From Saccharomonospora glauca K62 (GTDB lineage: Bacteria > Actinomycetota > Actinomycetes > Mycobacteriales > Pseudonocardiaceae), in assembly GCF_000243395.2 (NCBI RefSeq), contig NZ_CM001484.1, forward strand, positions 3,590,524 to 3,654,523: 64,000 nt of DNA. The letters run 5' to 3'. The position numbers and the translations under genes were made by a program. The first letter of the stretch is position 1, and each line of letters begins with the position of its first letter. The notes below the pieces were generated by a model. It had not been told where the DNA came from and ran no database searches. It worked only from the letters and a program-made list of their open reading frames with translations. This document shows positions 62,764 through 64,000 of this stretch, piece by piece.

Positions 62764-62979
62764 TCAGTCGTCGTCACCCTCGACGCCCTGGCCGTCCTCG
62801 TCGTCACCGACGTCGTTGCCGGGACCCTGGTCCTCCTGTTGCTGCTCCTGCTGATAACCACCTCCGTCCCGCGTGTCGTCACACGCCGCGGTGACGAACC
62901 CGGAGGCGGCCATGGCGGCGGCCAGCGCCGTACCGGCCAGTATCTTGCGGAGCGAACGTCGGCGCGTGCTTTCCGTCAT
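62764..62979 (-). CDS. small exported protein with Gln/Asp/Glu-rich tail
   Basis: 71 aa from ATG 62979 (MTESTRRRSLRKILAGTALA). A signal peptide ends near VTAAC, a lipobox-like site with an unusual -3 Thr; the mature part is 35 residues of Gln, Asp, Glu and Gly (YQQEQQQEDQGPGNDVGDDE). Probably a lipid-anchored or secreted acidic peptide. Unknown. It is the third Asp-rich exported protein in this end of the window. Confidence 0.65.
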   Translation of the reverse strand: MTESTRRRSLRKILAGTALAAAMAASGFVTAACDDTRDGGGYQQEQQQEDQGPGNDVGDDEDGQGVEGDDD

Positions 62980-63075
62980 GCCCCGACCGTAGGCGCCCGG
63001 CACCGCCTTCGCACTCCGTCCACCATGTCCGATTTCCGCCAGTGACGGCTTCGGCGCGGTGGCACGATCGGCGAC

Positions 63076-64000
63076 ATGGCACGCGTGACGACGGAGGTCC
63101 GAGGAGCGTACGCGGCGCTCTGGCGGGACACGGAACGCTGCTACCGCGCCGTCCGCTCCCGTGACGCGCGGTTCGACGGCCAGTTCGTGGTGGCCGTGCG
63201 CACCACCCGTATCTACTGCCGACCGTCGTGCCCCGCCATGACCCCCAAGCCGCAGAACGTCGAGTTCTTCCCCACCTCCGCCGCCGCGCAGTCACGCGGC
63301 TACCGAGCGTGCCGACGCTGCCTGCCCGACGCCGTGCCCGGTTCCCCGGAGTGGGACGTGCGGGCCGACCTCGCCGCCCGCGCCATGCGCCTCATCGCCG
63401 AGGGCACGGTGGAGCGGGAAGGCGTGTCGGGGCTGGCGCGCAGGCTCGGTTACTCGGAACGGCAGCTGGGCCGGGTGTTGAACTCCGAACTGGGCGCCGG
63501 TCCACTCGCCCTCGCCCGTGCTCACCGGGCCCACTCGGCGAGAGTGCTCATCGAGATGTCGGACCTCCCGATCACCGACGTCGCGTTCGCGTCCGGTTTC
63601 TCCAGCGTGCGACAGTTCAACGACACCATTCGCGAGGTGTTCGCCGCGACCCCGTCGCAGCTTCGCGCCGCGGCGGCCCGCCGGGGTCGCAGCGGGCACC
63701 CCGCGGGCCCCGCGGCTCCGTCCACCGGTGTCCGGCTGTGTCTGCGGCTGCCGTTCCGAGCGCCTTTCGACGCCGCGGGGGTGCTCGACTTCCTCTCTAC
63801 CCGCGCCGTCCCCGGTGTGGAAGCCGGGAACGACGACTACCGCCGCACCCTGCGATTGCCTCACGGGCCCGCTGTCGTCCGGATGACGCCCCGAACGACG
63901 CACGTCGAGTGCGTGGTGCTGCTCACCGACGTACGTGACCTGTCGGCCGCGGTGTCCCGCGTGCGCAGGCTGTGGGATCTCGACGCCGACCCCCTGGCCG
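63076..64000 (+). CDS. Ada/AlkA-type DNA repair protein, N-terminal part (cut by window edge)
   Basis: ATG 63076 opens a frame that runs off the right edge (308 codons seen). Residues 1-90 are an Ada zinc domain: FDGQFVVAVRTTRIYCRPSC with Cys48 and Cys52, and ACRRC with Cys79 and Cys82; Cys48 corresponds to the methyl-accepting Cys of Ada. An AraC-type HTH follows (about 100-190, LARRLGYSERQLGRVL and ITDVAFASGFSSVRQFN), then the N-terminal domain of AlkA 3-methyladenine glycosylase. A fused sensor, regulator and glycosylase for alkylated DNA, as in M. tuberculosis AlkA. Confidence 0.92.
   Translation, partial: MARVTTEVRGAYAALWRDTERCYRAVRSRDARFDGQFVVAVRTTRIYCRPSCPAMTPKPQNVEFFPTSAAAQSRGYRACRRCLPDAVPGSPEWDVRADLAARAMRLIAEGTVEREGVSGLARRLGYSERQLGRVLNSELGAGPLALARAHRAHSARVLIEMSDLPITDVAFASGFSSVRQFNDTIREVFAATPSQLRAAAARRGRSGHPAGPAAPSTGVRLCLRLPFRAPFDAAGVLDFLSTRAVPGVEAGNDDYRRTLRLPHGPAVVRMTPRTTHVECVVLLTDVRDLSAAVSRVRRLWDLDADPLA

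Noticed and set aside
63228-63938. 236-codon + strand frame near the right end
   Set aside because: Out-of-frame reading of the Ada/AlkA gene, which has clear zinc, HTH and AlkA motifs in its own frame.

Overview
This is a GC-rich stretch from an actinobacterium. GTG starts are common, RsgA and SecA are actinobacterial, and it carries WhiB2, MtrA-MtrB-LpqB, mycothiol synthesis (MshB), LpqW and a PPE/EspG/DUF3558 set. Gene order and the ESX-type genes point to the Pseudonocardiaceae (Saccharomonospora, Amycolatopsis or Saccharopolyspora relatives). The genus is an inference from gene content only.

Layout. 1-10 kb: SRAP protease (cut by the left edge), RsgA, an exported lipoprotein read from a probable CTG start behind an ECF-type promoter, PruA, a small conserved protein, a WS/DGAT-like acyltransferase, an rRNA methyltransferase and a four-gene ESX accessory operon (WXG-like, DUF3558 lipoprotein, PPE, EspG). 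10-34 kb: a block whose order matches M. tuberculosis Rv3235-Rv3260c: Rv3235-like protein, SecA, ribosome hibernation factor, ComF-like PRTase, LpqB-MtrB-MtrA, thymidylate kinase, mannose activation (ManA, SIS protein, Trm112, ManB), DUF3499, a zincin-like protein and WhiB2. Lineage-specific genes are inserted in it: IclR regulator, a large lipase-like membrane protein, an LAXTG surface protein and a CDF exporter. 34-53 kb: a second block matching Rv1171-Rv1159A (MshB, LpqW, TypA, Nudix, PhhB), interrupted by an oligopeptide ABC transporter and by a thiamine ABC transporter under a TPP riboswitch. 53-64 kb: accessory DNA with small exported proteins, a two-component system, gene remnants, a broken toxin-antitoxin pair, YchF and an Ada/AlkA repair protein cut by the right edge.

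How the genes work together. MtrAB-LpqB, WhiB2 and SecA serve envelope growth, division and secretion. ManA/ManB feed GDP-mannose for phosphatidylinositol mannosides, the pathway in which LpqW acts. MshB makes mycothiol. ThiBPQ imports thiamine, and its leader can fold into alternative helices that would expose or hide the ribosome binding site.

The most interesting unit lies at 54.2-58.5 kb. A histidine kinase/response regulator pair is co-transcribed with a membrane-anchored poly-aspartate protein. It is followed, in the opposite orientation, by a secreted Asp/Thr/Pro-repeat protein and a kinase-fold protein. The three transcription units carry the same box (ATGAGA-N4-YCTCAT, running into 11-bp-spaced CTCATC-like repeats). 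In each case a plausible -10 hexamer begins exactly 33 nt from the box. This looks like a small autoregulated envelope-sensing regulon.

I saw no tRNA, rRNA, CRISPR array, prophage or insertion sequence.
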